From NCBI RefSeq assembly GCF_000787375.1, contig NZ_JRJU01000004.1, forward strand, positions 156,233 to 220,232: DNA of 64,000 nucleotides, read 5' to 3'. The stretch's first letter is position 1; each line of letters opens with the position of its first letter. Below are positions 50,848 to 60,769 of this stretch, piece by piece. This DNA comes from Halalkalibacter okhensis. Lineage in GTDB: Bacteria; Bacillota; Bacilli; Bacillales; Bacillaceae_D. Made by a program: the position numbers and the translations under genes. The notes beneath the pieces are model-generated. The model saw nothing but the letters and a program-made list of their open reading frames with translations. It did not search any database and was not told the DNA's origin.

Positions 50848-50965
50848 GCAGGGGAATGACACTCCGCTTTCCGCGGGTGCCCGGTGAGCCTCCTCGGTAT
50901 ACATGCCAGCGGGTTCTCACACGTGGGTCACTGGTCCCGCAGGAGTCTCCGTGTCATTTCCCTGC
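50848..50965 (-). repeat. GC-rich Bacillaceae-type repeat, copy R3
   Basis: Minus-strand sense: GACTCCTGCGGGAC, GAGGAGGCTCACC, GCGGAAAGCGGAGTG. The outer ends GCAGGGGAATGACAC and GTGTCATTTCCCTGC form an imperfect 15-bp inverted repeat. Confidence 0.75.
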
Positions 50966-51100
50966 TAGGGTTACTTTTTTATCTTTAAATGTATTTATTT
51001 TACAAATGTATATTGTGTAGAGATAAAAAAAGGAACACCGCTCAAGAGTGACGTATCCCATACAAAAATTCGAGACTTCTGAAAAAGTCCATTTTAGTAA

Positions 51101-51297
51101 TTTCGAGGAAGCAGCAATGGCTCCACACGTCGCGCGCCAGCTACGAGAAACATGAGCCTCCTAAAGTCGGCTGCTGGTGCAAAGCAAATTTGCACCTATG
51201 AAACCCACTCATAGCAGGCTAAAAACAAAGCAACGGTTCCGCTCATTGCTTAAAGGCCACTGATAAAGGTAAAAATCGTACCTTTTCAGCGGCCCTC
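51101..51297 (-). repeat. Family Q copy F, long-loop form
   Basis: Nearest to copy C in inverted orientation. Hairpin 1 is GGCCGCTGAAAAGGTA-cgatttt-TACCTT...TCAGTGGCC; hairpin 2 arms are GCCTGCTATGAG and CTCGTAGCTGGC. Shared loop segments are GTGGGTTTCATAGGTGCAAA and AGCCGACTTTAGGAGGCTCA. Confidence 0.82.
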
Positions 51298-51304
51298 AAA
51301 AATT

Positions 51305-51649
51305 CTATCTTTTTCGCATTGGTTTAACCACAAAGGTCTGAATGATTGCGATCAAAATGGCGGCTAAAATAGCCATTCCAAATCCATCAATGACAAAAGC
51401 ACTTCCCATTATAGCAGCTGTTAGCATAAGTGTAATCGCACTTATGACAAATAAGAAAAAGCCTAGTGTCAAAATAGTAATTGGTAAGGTTAGCACAACA
51501 AGGATCGGTCGGACAATCGCGTTAACGATTGATAAGAGTAAACTCGCAATAAATGCCGCCATAAATCCCGATATATGAAAACCATCAAAGAGATATGCTA
51601 TCCCCATTAAAATCAATGCATTAATGACTAATCCAATGATCCATCTCAT
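51305..51649 (-). CDS. yvlD: Phage-holin-family membrane protein (YvlD-like)
   Basis: A 114-residue membrane protein of four hydrophobic segments with the family motif IVNAIVRPILVVLTLPITILTLG in the middle (shown in parts: NAIVRPIL, LPITILTLG). Homologues are not phage-derived in Bacilli but part of the yvlABCD envelope-stress operon, controlled by ECF sigma factors in B. subtilis. Its start overlaps yvlC by four bases. Confidence 0.88.
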   Translation of the reverse strand: MRWIIGLVINALILMGIAYLFDGFHISGFMAAFIASLLLSIVNAIVRPILVVLTLPITILTLGFFLFVISAITLMLTAAIMGSAFVIDGFGMAILAAILIAIIQTFVVKPMRKR

Positions 51650-51849
51650 GTCTCTCTCACATCCTCCTCATTTGGAATGACGAAAATAGCAATGATGTAA
51701 CCGACAATAAATGGGAAAAAGCCTGTAACAAAGAACAAAATTACCGCTAACAAACGAATAATGGTTGGATCAATCGAAAAATACTGTGCTAGTCCACCAC
51801 ATATGCCTGCTAATTTGCGATCATATTGCGTCCTAAACAAACGTTTCAT
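51646..51849 (-). CDS. yvlC: PspC-domain protein (YvlC-like)
   Basis: A 67-residue protein with the PspC fold: RKLAGICGGLAQYFSIDPTIIRLL and a single hydrophobic segment (ILFFVTGFFPFIVGYIIAIFV). PspC proteins take part in membrane-stress signalling. The ATG follows AAAGAGGTGAG. It lies between yvlB and yvlD. Confidence 0.92.
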   Translation of the reverse strand: MKRLFRTQYDRKLAGICGGLAQYFSIDPTIIRLLAVILFFVTGFFPFIVGYIIAIFVIPNEEDVRET

Positions 51850-51918
51850 TAAATCTCACCTCTTTCTTTTATAGTGGGAGGAAGACAAATAAAAACATTT
51901 GTCTCCCTTATTTCATTG

Positions 51919-53025
51919 TTATTTTTGATCTTTTACAAGGACGGACCCTGTATTGGTCAAGGCATTGACCTTCACACGCGGTGACGAGTGTTGATTTCCA
52001 ATAAAATTCAATGACTTTTGAGCGAATTCTTTCTTCTCTTCTAACGTTTCGTAATCATCCATATCAATCGTAAAGCCACCTACATTCGTCTTCAACTTTC
52101 CTTCAATCCGGTTTTCCTTTGGAATGAATAGATGAATGCTGCCTGTCGTCGCCTTTAAATCAGCATAGCCTGATTCCACTAACTGATCAAGCTCATACGT
52201 GATGGAGCCATTCACGGTTTCTGCATCAAAGTCTTGAACTTTTCCTGCTAAGGTAATTCCGCCATGAATCGTTTTCGCATCAAATACATCGATTTCTACT
52301 TGATTGTAATCAATCGCTCCATTGACCGTTTCAGCCATGACTTTTTTAGATTTGATGGTCGAGAATTTTAATGGACCATTAATAGCGTTAACGTCTAATG
52401 TATCAGTTTCAAATGACGCTCCTTCAATCTTACCATTAAAGGTGTATAGCTTAATATGGTCAAACGTATCCTTTGGCACATATACCGTTGTTTGGACTTT
52501 GATTGATTTTGTTTTCGTATGGAAAAGCAACTTTCGCTCATCTACACGAAACGATGACTCTTGTAAAAAGACGCGGCGGGCCTCATCACTATCCTTTACC
52601 CGATATACCTTCGCTTTACACTCGACTCTTACATCTGATTCATCCCACGGTTTAAAAGTAATGGATCCATTTTCAAGCGCAACATCTACTGATTTCGGTG
52701 CGATATCACGATGTTGAAAAATGTGATCCACTTCAACCGATGATCCAAAATTAAAATCAAGATCTACATCCTTAATTTTTTGAATCGTACTTTCAATAAA
52801 AGAGGTAAACATACTTGCCGTTGAATTGGCTGCATGCCTTGCACGCTGACGATATTGATCGCCCTCATCCCAATTAACCTTTGTCGAAACCTCTCTTGGT
52901 GATGCCTCTTGTTTAGTACTCGTACCTGAGTCACCCTTATCCATAGCCTCTAGCAACTTAACTCCCTCTTCAGCAGTAATCTTCCCATCTTCAATCATCT
53001 TCAATACCATCTTACGTTCTTCCAA
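51919..53025 (-). CDS. yvlB: DUF4097 family protein (YvlB-like)
   Basis: A 368-residue protein whose N-terminus (MVLKMIEDGKITAEEGVKLLEAM) is the short SHOCT-like helical module found before DUF4097, followed by a beta-helix-like domain of repeating ETVNGAIDYN / DAKTIHGGITLAG / DAETVNGSITYE / LKATTGSIHL strands. No signal peptide or membrane segment. The TTG start is eight bases after AGGAG. First gene of a yvlB-yvlC-yvlD operon; a yvlA homologue is not present. Confidence 0.88.
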   Translation of the reverse strand: MEERKMVLKMIEDGKITAEEGVKLLEAMDKGDSGTSTKQEASPREVSTKVNWDEGDQYRQRARHAANSTASMFTSFIESTIQKIKDVDLDFNFGSSVEVDHIFQHRDIAPKSVDVALENGSITFKPWDESDVRVECKAKVYRVKDSDEARRVFLQESSFRVDERKLLFHTKTKSIKVQTTVYVPKDTFDHIKLYTFNGKIEGASFETDTLDVNAINGPLKFSTIKSKKVMAETVNGAIDYNQVEIDVFDAKTIHGGITLAGKVQDFDAETVNGSITYELDQLVESGYADLKATTGSIHLFIPKENRIEGKLKTNVGGFTIDMDDYETLEEKKEFAQKSLNFIGNQHSSPRVKVNALTNTGSVLVKDQK

Positions 53026-53116
53026 CTACCTCACTCCTCATTTATCAATATGAGCAAAAAAACCAACAATATGATCCCTACACTATTGTATTACGAACCA
53101 AAAGGAAAAGATGTTT

Positions 53117-53252
53117 CAAAACAAAAGAAAAAAGTGGGGTTCTTTTTTCTTTTGTTTTGAGCAATGTGCGGAGCCGGAGTTTTGGCTTTAGCCTTTTGAG
53201 TGCTCTTCTCAAAAGGCGTACGACGGGCGCAGCCATTGCCAGCCTTCCTCGA
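53117..53252 (+). repeat. Family Q copy G
   Basis: Hairpin 1 CAAAACAAAAGAAAAAAG around TGGGGTT with a fully complementary right arm, then GAGCAATGTGCGGAGCCGG, then hairpin 2 CCTTTTGAG-tgctctt-CTCAAAAGG and GCGCAGCCATTGC. Confidence 0.82.
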
Positions 53253-53311
53253 ATGAAAAAAGTGGGGTTCTTTTTTCTTTTGTTTTGAGCAATGCGCGGA
53301 GCCGGTGAGTG
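53253..53311 (+). repeat. Family Q copy H, truncated
   Basis: It repeats the right arm of hairpin 1 and GAGCAATGCGCGGAGCCGG of copy G, then stops; the rest of the unit is absent. Confidence 0.75.
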
Positions 53312-53440
53312 GATTAATCACGACATGCACCGTGTTATTTTGTATAAAAAACTAAATAGATCTCTTCTTTCTTTTTTATCTCAGGTCTTAAGAGACTTTG
53401 AATCTTAACTTGGTCACTTTCTTCTGCTTTTGGGCTCCTG

Positions 53441-53800
53441 ACTCCTCTTCTACTACCCCACTTTTCCCATTCCCTCTACATTCGGGCTCCTGATCCCTCT
53501 TCTACTTCCCTACTTTCCCCATTCCCTCTACATTCGGGCTCCTGATCCCTCTTCTGTTTCCCCACTTTTCCCATTCCTACCACATTCGGGCTTCAGATCC
53601 CTTTTCTGCTTCCCTACTTTTCCCATTCCTACCACATTCGGGCTTCAGATCCCTTTTCTGCTTCCCTACTTTTCCCATTCCCTCTACATTCGGGCTCCAG
53701 ATCCCTCTTCTGTTTCCCCACTTTTCCCATTCCCTCCGTATTTCGTACTCAAACTCCCACTCTAACACCCTACTTTCCCCATTCCCTCCCTTTTATGTAC
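53441..53800 (-). repeat. 52-bp tandem repeat array, six to seven units
   Basis: TTCGGGCT occurs at 53481 and again at 53533, giving a 52-base period. Unit elements on the plus strand are ACATTCGGGCTCCTGATCCC, TCTTCT and CTTTTCCCATTCC. The period and several blocks match the array at 24.3-24.9 kb. Later units (from 53740) decay. Confidence 0.85.
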
Positions 53801-53904
53801 TCAGCTCACCAACTCTTCAACTCCACTCCGCTCACCAACACATATCCTGTAACTTCTTCTCATCTACCATTAGCTTTCACCACAACGTACAAAAATACCA
53901 CCAC

Positions 53905-53937
53905 AAAAAAGACGTGAGTTCACCGCTTCTCACGTCT
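53905..53937 (-). terminator. Terminator of uvrA
   Basis: GACGTGAG-loop-CTCACGTC followed by six T on the minus strand, eleven bases after the uvrA stop. Confidence 0.9.
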
Positions 53938-53947
53938 TCTGATCCTA

Positions 53948-56818
53948 TTACGTCGTTAATTCTTTCTCTCTTACTAACTGATTCATCCGTTCTTTATCTC
54001 GCTCCAAAATTGGCTTTAAATACTTCCCTGTATAGGACCCTTCGACTTCTGCTACTTCTTCTGGCGTTCCTTGTGCGACGAGTTTTCCGCCTTTGTCGCC
54101 GCCTTCAGGTCCTAGATCAATAATGTGATCGACCGTTTTGATCACATCTAAATTATGCTCAATAACAAGGACGGTGTCGCCATTATCGACGAGGCGCTGC
54201 AATACTTTTAGTAAGCGGTCAATGTCGTCAACATGAAGCCCCGTTGTCGGCTCATCTAAAATATAGATCGTGCGGCCTGTTGCGCGTTTATGAAGTTGAG
54301 ATGCTAATTTCACTCGTTGCGCTTCCCCGCCTGAGAGCGTTGTAGCTGGTTGGCCAAGACGGATATAGCCGAGCCCTACGTCAACAAGCGTTTGGATCTT
54401 CCGGTTGATCTTTGGAATATTAGCGAAAAACTCTAATCCTTCTTCGACCGTCATCGCCAAAACATCAGCAATCGTTTTGCCTTTGTACGTAATTTCGAGT
54501 GTTTCACGATTGTAGCGCTTGCCCTCACATACTTCGCACGGTACATACACATCAGGCAAAAAGTGCATTTCAATTTTAATGATTCCATCTCCGCGGCATG
54601 CCTCGCAGCGGCCACCTTTGACATTGAAGCTAAAGCGGCCTTTTTTGTAGCCTCTTACTTTTGCTTCATTTGTAAGAGCAAAGACGTCGCGAATATCATC
54701 AAATAATCCCGTGTATGTAGCTGGATTGGATCGTGGCGTTCGTCCAATTGGAGATTGATCGATTTCAATCACTTTATCGATTTGGTCAAGTCCAACAATC
54801 TCTTTATGCTGACCCGGCTTATCTTTTGCCCGGTGAAGCTTTTGTGCTAATGATTTGTAGACTATTTCATTAATGAGTGTACTTTTTCCTGAGCCAGACA
54901 CCCCAGTGACCGCCATGAACACCCCAAGAGGGAACGTGACAGATACATTCTTTAAATTGTTTTCACTTGCTTTTTTTACGGTGAATGCACGTCCATCTGA
55001 CTTCCTTCGCTCATTTGGAATTGGAATGAATTTTTTCCCGGATAAATATTGACCTGTTAATGAATGGTCATCATTCATAATTTCCTCAGGAGTTCCTTGT
55101 GCGGTAATTTGACCGCCATGAACACCTGCCCCAGGACCGATATCGATAATATAATCAGCAGCTATCATTGTATCTTCATCATGCTCTACGACAATGAGCG
55201 TGTTCCCTAAGTTACGCATATGTTCGAGTGTTTCGATTAAACGGTCATTGTCGCGTTGGTGCAATCCAATTGATGGTTCATCTAAAATGTAGAGAACACC
55301 CATTAATGAAGATCCAATTTGTGTAGCTAGTCGGATCCGCTGTGCTTCCCCACCGGATAAGGTCCCGGCTGAACGGCTTAGTGACAGATAATCCAAGCCG
55401 ACATTGATTAAAAATCCTAATCGGTCCTCAATTTCTTTTAATATTAAACGAGCAATCGCCATATCTTTATCGGATAGCTCCAGCTGTTCAAAATAGATTT
55501 TGGCATCTTTTACAGAGAGCGACGCGATTTGTCCAAGGTGCTTGCCGCCAATAAAGACAGCTAGTGCTTCTTTTTTCAGACGATAACCTTTACAAGTCGG
55601 ACAGTGCTTATGTGTCATGTATGTTTCCATTTGTTCACGAACAAAATCTGAGCTCGTCTCTTTATAGCGTCGTGCAATATTGTTTACGACTCCTTCAAAT
55701 AAGATGAGGTTTTCGCGGATTTGGCCGAACTCATTTTCATAGCGGAAATAGATACGCTCTTTTCCGCTTCCGTATAACACTTTATCAAGTAACGCTTCTG
55801 GGAGCTGTTCAACCGGGAGATCCATATCAATTTGATAATGATCGCACACCGCTTCTAAAAGCTGTGGATAATACTGCGAACTCGTCGACTCCCATGCGGC
55901 TATAGCCTGCTCGTTAAGTGATTTCGTCCGATCTGGGATAACGAGTTCTAGATCGACTTCTAGTTTTGAGCCTAAGCCATCACATGAAGGACAAGCACCG
56001 TATGGACTGTTAAATGAAAACATACGCGGCTCAAGCTCTGGAATTGAAAAGCCACACTCTGGACAAGCATGATGCTGGCTAAAAAGAAGCTCCTCTTCAC
56101 CAATCACATCAACAAGAACCCGCCCGTCGGCTAATGCAAGTGCTGACTCGAGGGAATCAGCCAAACGCGTCTCAATTCCTTCCTTAATCACAATTCGGTC
56201 GATGACAACTTCGATGCTATGCTTTTTGTTCTTATCAAGTTCAATTTCCTCTGCGACTTCACGCATCTCCCCATCAACTCGAACGCGAACATAGCCTTGC
56301 TTTTTCATATCTTCCAATACTTTTACATGCGTTCCTTTACGGCCTGAAACAAGCGGAGCTAAGATTTGCATTTTGGTACGCTCCGGGTATTCTGTCAGAC
56401 GGTCAACCATTTGTTGAATCGTCTGAGATGAGATTTCAATTCCATGCTTCGGACAAACAGGTTTGCCTATTCTGGCATACAACAAACGCAAGTAATCAAA
56501 AATCTCCGTCACGGTCCCTACCGTTGAACGAGGGTTGCGGCTTGTCGTTTTTTGGTCAATCGATATGGCTGGCGATAAGCCTTCAATGGCGTCTACATCC
56601 GGTTTATCCATTTGGCCAAGAAACTGACGGGCATAGGCAGAAAGAGACTCGACATAGCGTCTCTGACCTTCCGCATAAATCGTATCAAATGCAAGTGACG
56701 ATTTACCTGAACCAGATAAGCCCGTTAAGACAACAAGCTTGTCGCGTGGAATCGTTACGTCAATGTTTTTTAAATTATGAGAGCGTGCTCCTTTTACAAC
56801 TATATTCTCTAATGCCAC
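53948..56818 (-). CDS. uvrA: Excinuclease ABC subunit A
   Basis: The damage-recognition ATPase of nucleotide excision repair. The 956-residue protein has two ABC modules: Walker [10 protein letters not shown] at the start and GVSGSGKST near residue 645, LSGGEAQRI and [10 protein letters not shown] signatures, and two zinc modules with CPECGFSI...CPSC (about 257-284) and CEACRGDG...CEVC (about 743-770). It begins seven bases after uvrB ends, an operon as in B. subtilis, and ends at a strong terminator. Confidence 0.99.
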   Translation of the reverse strand: MALENIVVKGARSHNLKNIDVTIPRDKLVVLTGLSGSGKSSLAFDTIYAEGQRRYVESLSAYARQFLGQMDKPDVDAIEGLSPAISIDQKTTSRNPRSTVGTVTEIFDYLRLLYARIGKPVCPKHGIEISSQTIQQMVDRLTEYPERTKMQILAPLVSGRKGTHVKVLEDMKKQGYVRVRVDGEMREVAEEIELDKNKKHSIEVVIDRIVIKEGIETRLADSLESALALADGRVLVDVIGEEELLFSQHHACPECGFSIPELEPRMFSFNSPYGACPSCDGLGSKLEVDLELVIPDRTKSLNEQAIAAWESTSSQYYPQLLEAVCDHYQIDMDLPVEQLPEALLDKVLYGSGKERIYFRYENEFGQIRENLILFEGVVNNIARRYKETSSDFVREQMETYMTHKHCPTCKGYRLKKEALAVFIGGKHLGQIASLSVKDAKIYFEQLELSDKDMAIARLILKEIEDRLGFLINVGLDYLSLSRSAGTLSGGEAQRIRLATQIGSSLMGVLYILDEPSIGLHQRDNDRLIETLEHMRNLGNTLIVVEHDEDTMIAADYIIDIGPGAGVHGGQITAQGTPEEIMNDDHSLTGQYLSGKKFIPIPNERRKSDGRAFTVKKASENNLKNVSVTFPLGVFMAVTGVSGSGKSTLINEIVYKSLAQKLHRAKDKPGQHKEIVGLDQIDKVIEIDQSPIGRTPRSNPATYTGLFDDIRDVFALTNEAKVRGYKKGRFSFNVKGGRCEACRGDGIIKIEMHFLPDVYVPCEVCEGKRYNRETLEITYKGKTIADVLAMTVEEGLEFFANIPKINRKIQTLVDVGLGYIRLGQPATTLSGGEAQRVKLASQLHKRATGRTIYILDEPTTGLHVDDIDRLLKVLQRLVDNGDTVLVIEHNLDVIKTVDHIIDLGPEGGDKGGKLVAQGTPEEVAEVEGSYTGKYLKPILERDKERMNQLVREKELTT

Positions 56819-56825
56819 CGTTTCC

Positions 56826-58808
56826 TCACCCTTCCGCTTTTAATTCGAGAACGAGGTCACGAAGTTCAGCTGCTCGCTCGAAGTTTAATTCGCGCGCGGC
56901 CTCCTTCATTTCCTTTTCCATTCGTTCGATCATGGCTTGTCTTTCTTTTTTGTTTAACTTTTGTGTTGGTGCCGTTGTGTAAGAATCTTTCTCCCCGTCT
57001 TCAGCGACCAATGTAGCTTGAATGACATCTGGGATTTTCTTTTGAATGGTCTGCGGTGTAATGCCGTGCTTTTCATTATGCTCTTCTTGAAGCGATCGAC
57101 GACGTTTCGTTTCATCAATAGCTATGTTCATCGATTTAGTCATTTTATCGGCATACATAATGACATGCCCGTTTGCATTTCGTGCAGCACGTCCAATCGT
57201 TTGAATAAGAGATCGTTCAGACCGCAAGAAGCCTTCTTTATCAGCATCTAAAATGGCGACAAGTGAGACTTCTGGAATGTCGAGCCCTTCCCGGAGCAAG
57301 TTGATCCCAACGAGGACATCAAACGTTCCCATTCGAAGCTGACGAATAATTTCAATCCGCTCTAAGGTTTTTACTTCCGAATGCAAATAACGCACACGAA
57401 TGCCAATTTCTTTCAAATAATCGGTTAAGTCCTCAGACATTTTTTTCGTCAATGTCGTGACAAGAACTCGTTCATTGCGCTCGACACGTGCGTGGATTTC
57501 TCCAATTAAATCATCGATTTGCCCTTCAATTGGACGAACATCTATCGTTGGATCAAGCAAGCCCGTCGGTCGAATGATTTGCTGAACCATCTCTGGTGTA
57601 TGCTCAAGCTCATACGGTCCAGGCGTTGCTGAGACGTATACAGCTTGATGGACCTTCTTCTCAAATTCTTCAAATTGCAGCGGTCGATTATCAAGAGCCG
57701 ATGGCAAACGGAAGCCGTGATTCACAAGGACCTCTTTCCGCGCTCGGTCCCCGTTGTACATTCCTCTTACTTGAGGAACGGTCACATGTGACTCATCCAT
57801 AATTAGCAGGAAATCCTCTGGGAAGAAGTCTATAAGTGTATATGGGGTTGCTCCTGCTTCACGAAGGGTGAGATGGCGTGAATAGTTCTCAATCCCTGAG
57901 CAAAAACCCATCTCAGCCATCATCTCCAGATCGTAGCGCGTTCGCTGTTCCAAACGCTGAGCCTCAAGTAATTTCCCTTCTTCATGCAGTTCTTTCAACC
58001 GTGCTTCAAGCTCAACTTCTATGTTTGCTATCGCTTTTTTCATCTTTTCTTCTCGCGTAACGAAGTGGGAAGCCGGGAAGATGGCGACATGGCTGCGCTC
58101 GCCTTTGATTTCACCAGTTAGTGCGTCAACCTCGGTCATTCGATCAATTTCATCGCCAAAAAACTCAACACGAATACATTGCTCATCACGGGAAGCTGGG
58201 AAGATCTCAACGACATCTCCACGAACCCTAAACGTACCTCGTGTAAAATTGACATCATTGCGGTCGTATTGAATGTCAACCAATTGGCGGAGAAGCTCAT
58301 TTCGATCCATCTCCATCCCGACTCTGAGTGAAACAACGAGTTCACGGTATTCTTCCGGTGACCCTAAACCGTAAATACAAGAGACACTGGCAATGATGAT
58401 CACATCATTGCGCTCAAATAACGCACTCGTTGCTGAGTGCCGAAGCTTATCAATTTCATCATTGATGCTAGCATCCTTTTCAATAAATGTATCCGAACTA
58501 GGCACATACGCTTCTGGCTGGTAGTAGTCATAGTAGCTGACAAAGTATTCGACGGCATTGTTCGGGAAAAATTCCTTGAACTCACTATAGAGCTGACCAG
58601 CAAGAGTTTTGTTATGAGCCATAATTAACGTAGGCTTGTTCACTTCTTTGATTACGTTCGACATGGTGAACGTTTTCCCCGTCCCTGTTGCTCCTAGCAA
58701 TGTTTGATGCTTTTCTCCTTTTTTCAAGCCTTCCACAATTTTTTTAATTGCTTCAGGCTGGTCCCCTTCCGGTTGATAGGCTGATACCAACTCAAACGTT
58801 TCACTCAA
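56826..58808 (-). CDS. uvrB: Excinuclease ABC subunit B
   Basis: The helicase-like damage-verification subunit. The 660-residue protein has Walker [11 protein letters not shown], the beta-hairpin [20 protein letters not shown], helicase motifs through QTIGRAARN, and a C-terminal UvrC/UvrA-binding UVR motif ([20 protein letters not shown]). I start at the TTG at 58808 with GGGAGG eight bases upstream; it gives the family start [18 protein letters not shown] LexA box lies 77 bases upstream. Confidence 0.98.
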   Translation of the reverse strand: MSETFELVSAYQPEGDQPEAIKKIVEGLKKGEKHQTLLGATGTGKTFTMSNVIKEVNKPTLIMAHNKTLAGQLYSEFKEFFPNNAVEYFVSYYDYYQPEAYVPSSDTFIEKDASINDEIDKLRHSATSALFERNDVIIIASVSCIYGLGSPEEYRELVVSLRVGMEMDRNELLRQLVDIQYDRNDVNFTRGTFRVRGDVVEIFPASRDEQCIRVEFFGDEIDRMTEVDALTGEIKGERSHVAIFPASHFVTREEKMKKAIANIEVELEARLKELHEEGKLLEAQRLEQRTRYDLEMMAEMGFCSGIENYSRHLTLREAGATPYTLIDFFPEDFLLIMDESHVTVPQVRGMYNGDRARKEVLVNHGFRLPSALDNRPLQFEEFEKKVHQAVYVSATPGPYELEHTPEMVQQIIRPTGLLDPTIDVRPIEGQIDDLIGEIHARVERNERVLVTTLTKKMSEDLTDYLKEIGIRVRYLHSEVKTLERIEIIRQLRMGTFDVLVGINLLREGLDIPEVSLVAILDADKEGFLRSERSLIQTIGRAARNANGHVIMYADKMTKSMNIAIDETKRRRSLQEEHNEKHGITPQTIQKKIPDVIQATLVAEDGEKDSYTTAPTQKLNKKERQAMIERMEKEMKEAARELNFERAAELRDLVLELKAEG

Positions 58809-58847
58809 ACCAATTACCTCCCAACGAACTGTTCTTAAGTAAGAAGT

Positions 58848-58853
58848 ATTATA
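58848..58853 (-). promoter_or_regulatory. -10 box of the uvrBA promoter
   Basis: TATAAT on the minus strand, 40 bases before the TTG start. The -35 is unclear (GCTTTG at 17 bases, or TTTGAG at 15). Confidence 0.6.
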
Positions 58854-58884
58854 CCATAGACTACCAGTCTCAAAGCAAATAATA

Positions 58885-58898
58885 CGAACATTTGTTTT
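58885..58898 (-). promoter_or_regulatory. LexA (DinR) box upstream of uvrBA
   Basis: CGAACATTTGTTTT agrees with the Bacillus SOS box CGAACRNRYGTTYC except near one end. Placed just upstream of the uvrB -10 region, it predicts SOS induction of uvrBA, as in B. subtilis. Confidence 0.75.
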
Positions 58899-58899
58899 T

Positions 58900-59170
58900 A
58901 TAAAATTCATTTAATAAAAATTCATAATATTCCGTTTTCCCTCAAAGCGGAATGGCATTACGTCCATTATCGAGGCAGTCTTTCGTTTTTAACTCATTAA
59001 CTCAACTTTCGCACCAATAAATCCCTAATTAATGTAAGGTATATAAGAGCTTGTGACATTAAAGTTTGCTCCTTGACAATACGTTACCTATGAAAAACAT
59101 CTCACCCTGACGTTTCATTGAGTGACGAGAACCACGCAAAAAAAGCTCGAATCCGGAGCTCGACCGATCG
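58900..59170. other. Non-coding region upstream of the uvrBA promoter
   Basis: No gene. A short hairpin ATTCCG-tttt...-CGGAAT lies near 58928-58952. Otherwise AT-rich sequence leading into repeats. Confidence 0.4.
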
Positions 59171-59286
59171 CTGCAGAAATGCTCGCTCCGCGTCCTGCGG
59201 GGAGGCGCCGAGCTAACTGGCTACGCCAGTGGATCTCGGCTCTGCCTCTAGTTCCCGCGGGAGTCTACGCGGCATTTCTTCCGCTG
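59171..59286 (-). repeat. GC-rich Bacillaceae-type repeat, copy R4
   Basis: It reads on the minus strand GACTCCCGCGGGAACTAGAG, then the hairpin CCACTGGCGTAGCCAG, GCCTCCCCGCAGGACGCGGAGC. Its ends GCAGAAATGC and GCATTTCTTC mirror the inverted ends seen at R3. More diverged than R1/R2. Confidence 0.65.
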
Positions 59287-59554
59287 AAGATAGCGGTGCC
59301 ACCAGTTTGTCCATTTTAAACACACACTTGAGGATCTCCTAAAACACACCACTAAACGAATACAAAGAGTGATCAAAAGTCAATTGCAGAAATGGGTTGT
59401 GGGTCTGACTAGCTAGATCAAGGGTTGCCTGCCTATTTCAGCTTGCGAAAGTTGAGTCATTAAGTATAAATGAAAAATCCACTAGTTCATTCATTTGACG
59501 AAGTATACGATCTTTAGGGTCAATCAGTTCATAAATTCCCGAATATAGACTGAG

Positions 59555-59924
59555 TTGATATCATGAAATTCACCTACATCTTTGTAATACCTAAATATAA
59601 AATAAAATGACAGTTAAATGTTTGATGAAAATTAAACTTTAGACTGTAGATAAAAAGCCTTTAAGTTTAATTTCTCAAAGGTCTTTTTAAGCTATTTCTC
59701 CTATTTTCTTTTGATCGTTGAAGAGTAGGGAATTTCTATCTTTCCTCTCAACAAAGCGGACAGGATGGGAGGGCCGACTCCTGCAGGAGGGAAGGGCAGG
59801 TTGAAATCCACCGGCGCAGCCGGTTAGTTCAACGCCCGCCTGCAGGTGCGTGCCCCCCATCCCGGGAGCGATGTCGAAGCTACTTTTCAAATCGGAAACA
59901 AACGAGCACTTTTTCAGTGGTCTC
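59555..59924 (+). repeat. 370-bp duplicated structured element, copy D2
   Basis: Direct repeat of 9619-9990. The outer stem is kept as AGGATGGGAGGGC against GCCCCCCATCCCG (two mismatches), and the inner hairpins are unchanged. It is followed by a partial GC-rich repeat (59924-59990, from TGTAGAGGTAGAGGCTCG to GGAACGAAC). Confidence 0.8.
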
Positions 59925-60010
59925 ATGTAGAGGTAGAGGCTCGCCACCTCCTTGCAGGTGCGAGTGGCTGGATCTCAGGTGGAACGAACAGGTTGTATTC
60001 ACCCAACCCC

Positions 60011-60051
60011 AAAAAGAAGAACCTCTAAAATTCCAATGAATTTTGAGGTTC
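60011..60051 (-). terminator. Terminator of the DUF2187 gene
   Basis: AACCTCAAAATTC-attg-GAATTTTAGAGGTT, then CTTCTTTTTG on the minus strand. Confidence 0.85.
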
Positions 60052-60060
60052 CTCTTTCTA

Positions 60061-60291
60061 TTAGTTCGTCTCTTCTAAAATTTCATGAGTTCTTTTATAG
60101 TTCTTATGGTTCACGGCTGTTCTTGAATAAGGAAAATCAGCTTCTCTTCCTTTTACCGGAAACTCCAAAAATTCTGCTGCCACACTATTGTTATACACAG
60201 CAATAACTTTCATTTCTAGCCCATCATAAATAATTTTTTCATTTAGAACGGCTGCATTTTCATTTATTTTCTCTTCCTTATCAAAAGCCAT
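60061..60291 (-). CDS. Small DUF2187 (YkvS-like) protein
   Basis: A 76-residue protein: a leading helix (DKEEKINENAAVLN) and a small beta-barrel-like part with IIYDGLEMKVIAVYNNSVAAEF and the family ending TAVNHKNYK. Members of this group have a KOW/SH3-like look and no known role. GGAGTTTTTT precedes the ATG. It lies alone in the repeat-rich gap between csbA and uvrB, where B. subtilis has no gene, so it may be an insertion. Confidence 0.72.
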   Translation of the reverse strand: MAFDKEEKINENAAVLNEKIIYDGLEMKVIAVYNNSVAAEFLEFPVKGREADFPYSRTAVNHKNYKRTHEILEETN

Positions 60292-60438
60292 AAAAAACTC
60301 CTCTTTTCCACAATCTTTTTTACGTATCCTTTTTAGTTTAAAATGATCGTTCTATTAAGATCAAGTCATTTTTGTAGATTTTTTGATTCAATTTTTACCA
60401 GCATATGGAGAGCGAATGACAAAAGAACCCGGAACAAG

Positions 60439-60489
60439 AAAGGGGTGCCCCCAAAGGTCATAGACAGACCTTTGGGAACACCCCTTCTT
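60439..60489 (-). terminator. Terminator of csbA
   Basis: A long interrupted stem: AAGGGGTG and CCCAAAGGTC pair with GACCTTTGGG and CACCCCTT, followed by TCTTG on the minus strand, just past the csbA stop. Confidence 0.8.
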
Positions 60490-60491
60490 TA

Positions 60492-60716
60492 TTACATTCC
60501 TTGTTTGAGCTTTAATCTTTTTCTAGCAATGATTAAGCCAACGATAAATGAGATTATGGCCAGCACCCCAACAAACCATGATTGCTGATGAACTTGTAAA
60601 ACAAATAAAACAATCATCCATGTCACGATACACGCACCTAGTAGACTAAACGTAACTCTTGTGACAACAATCATTAAAAGAAACGGGATGACGAGGGCAA
60701 GGACTAGGTCCAACAT
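60492..60716 (-). CDS. csbA: CsbA (DUF2198) membrane protein
   Basis: A 74-residue membrane protein of two to three hydrophobic segments (LVLALVIPFLLMIVVTRVTF, CIVTWMIVLFVLQVH, FVGVLAIISFIVGLIIARK). In B. subtilis csbA is a SigB-controlled gene directly upstream of uvrB; here it is 1.7 kb away. The ATG at 60716 has AAGGAG at a rather long 13 bases; an in-frame TTG at 60728 is an alternative. The role in stress is not understood. Confidence 0.82.
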   Translation of the reverse strand: MLDLVLALVIPFLLMIVVTRVTFSLLGACIVTWMIVLFVLQVHQQSWFVGVLAIISFIVGLIIARKRLKLKQGM

Positions 60717-60769
60717 TCGTCTGTTCAAGCTCCTTTTGCTCTTGCTATTTTTTCTTTCTTTGAATCGAC

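Noticed and set aside
51305..51649. Phage origin for the holin-family gene
   Set aside because: It is the chromosomal yvlD homologue next to yvlC and yvlB; no other phage gene is near.
53091..53330. 79-codon minus-strand frame
   Set aside because: It is the translation of element copies G and H.
56428..56982. 184-codon plus-strand frame opposite the uvrA-uvrB junction
   Set aside because: Antisense shadow with no ribosome site or recognisable domain.
59687..59947. 86-codon minus-strand frame
   Set aside because: It lies in repeat D2; the equivalent frame is not kept in D1.
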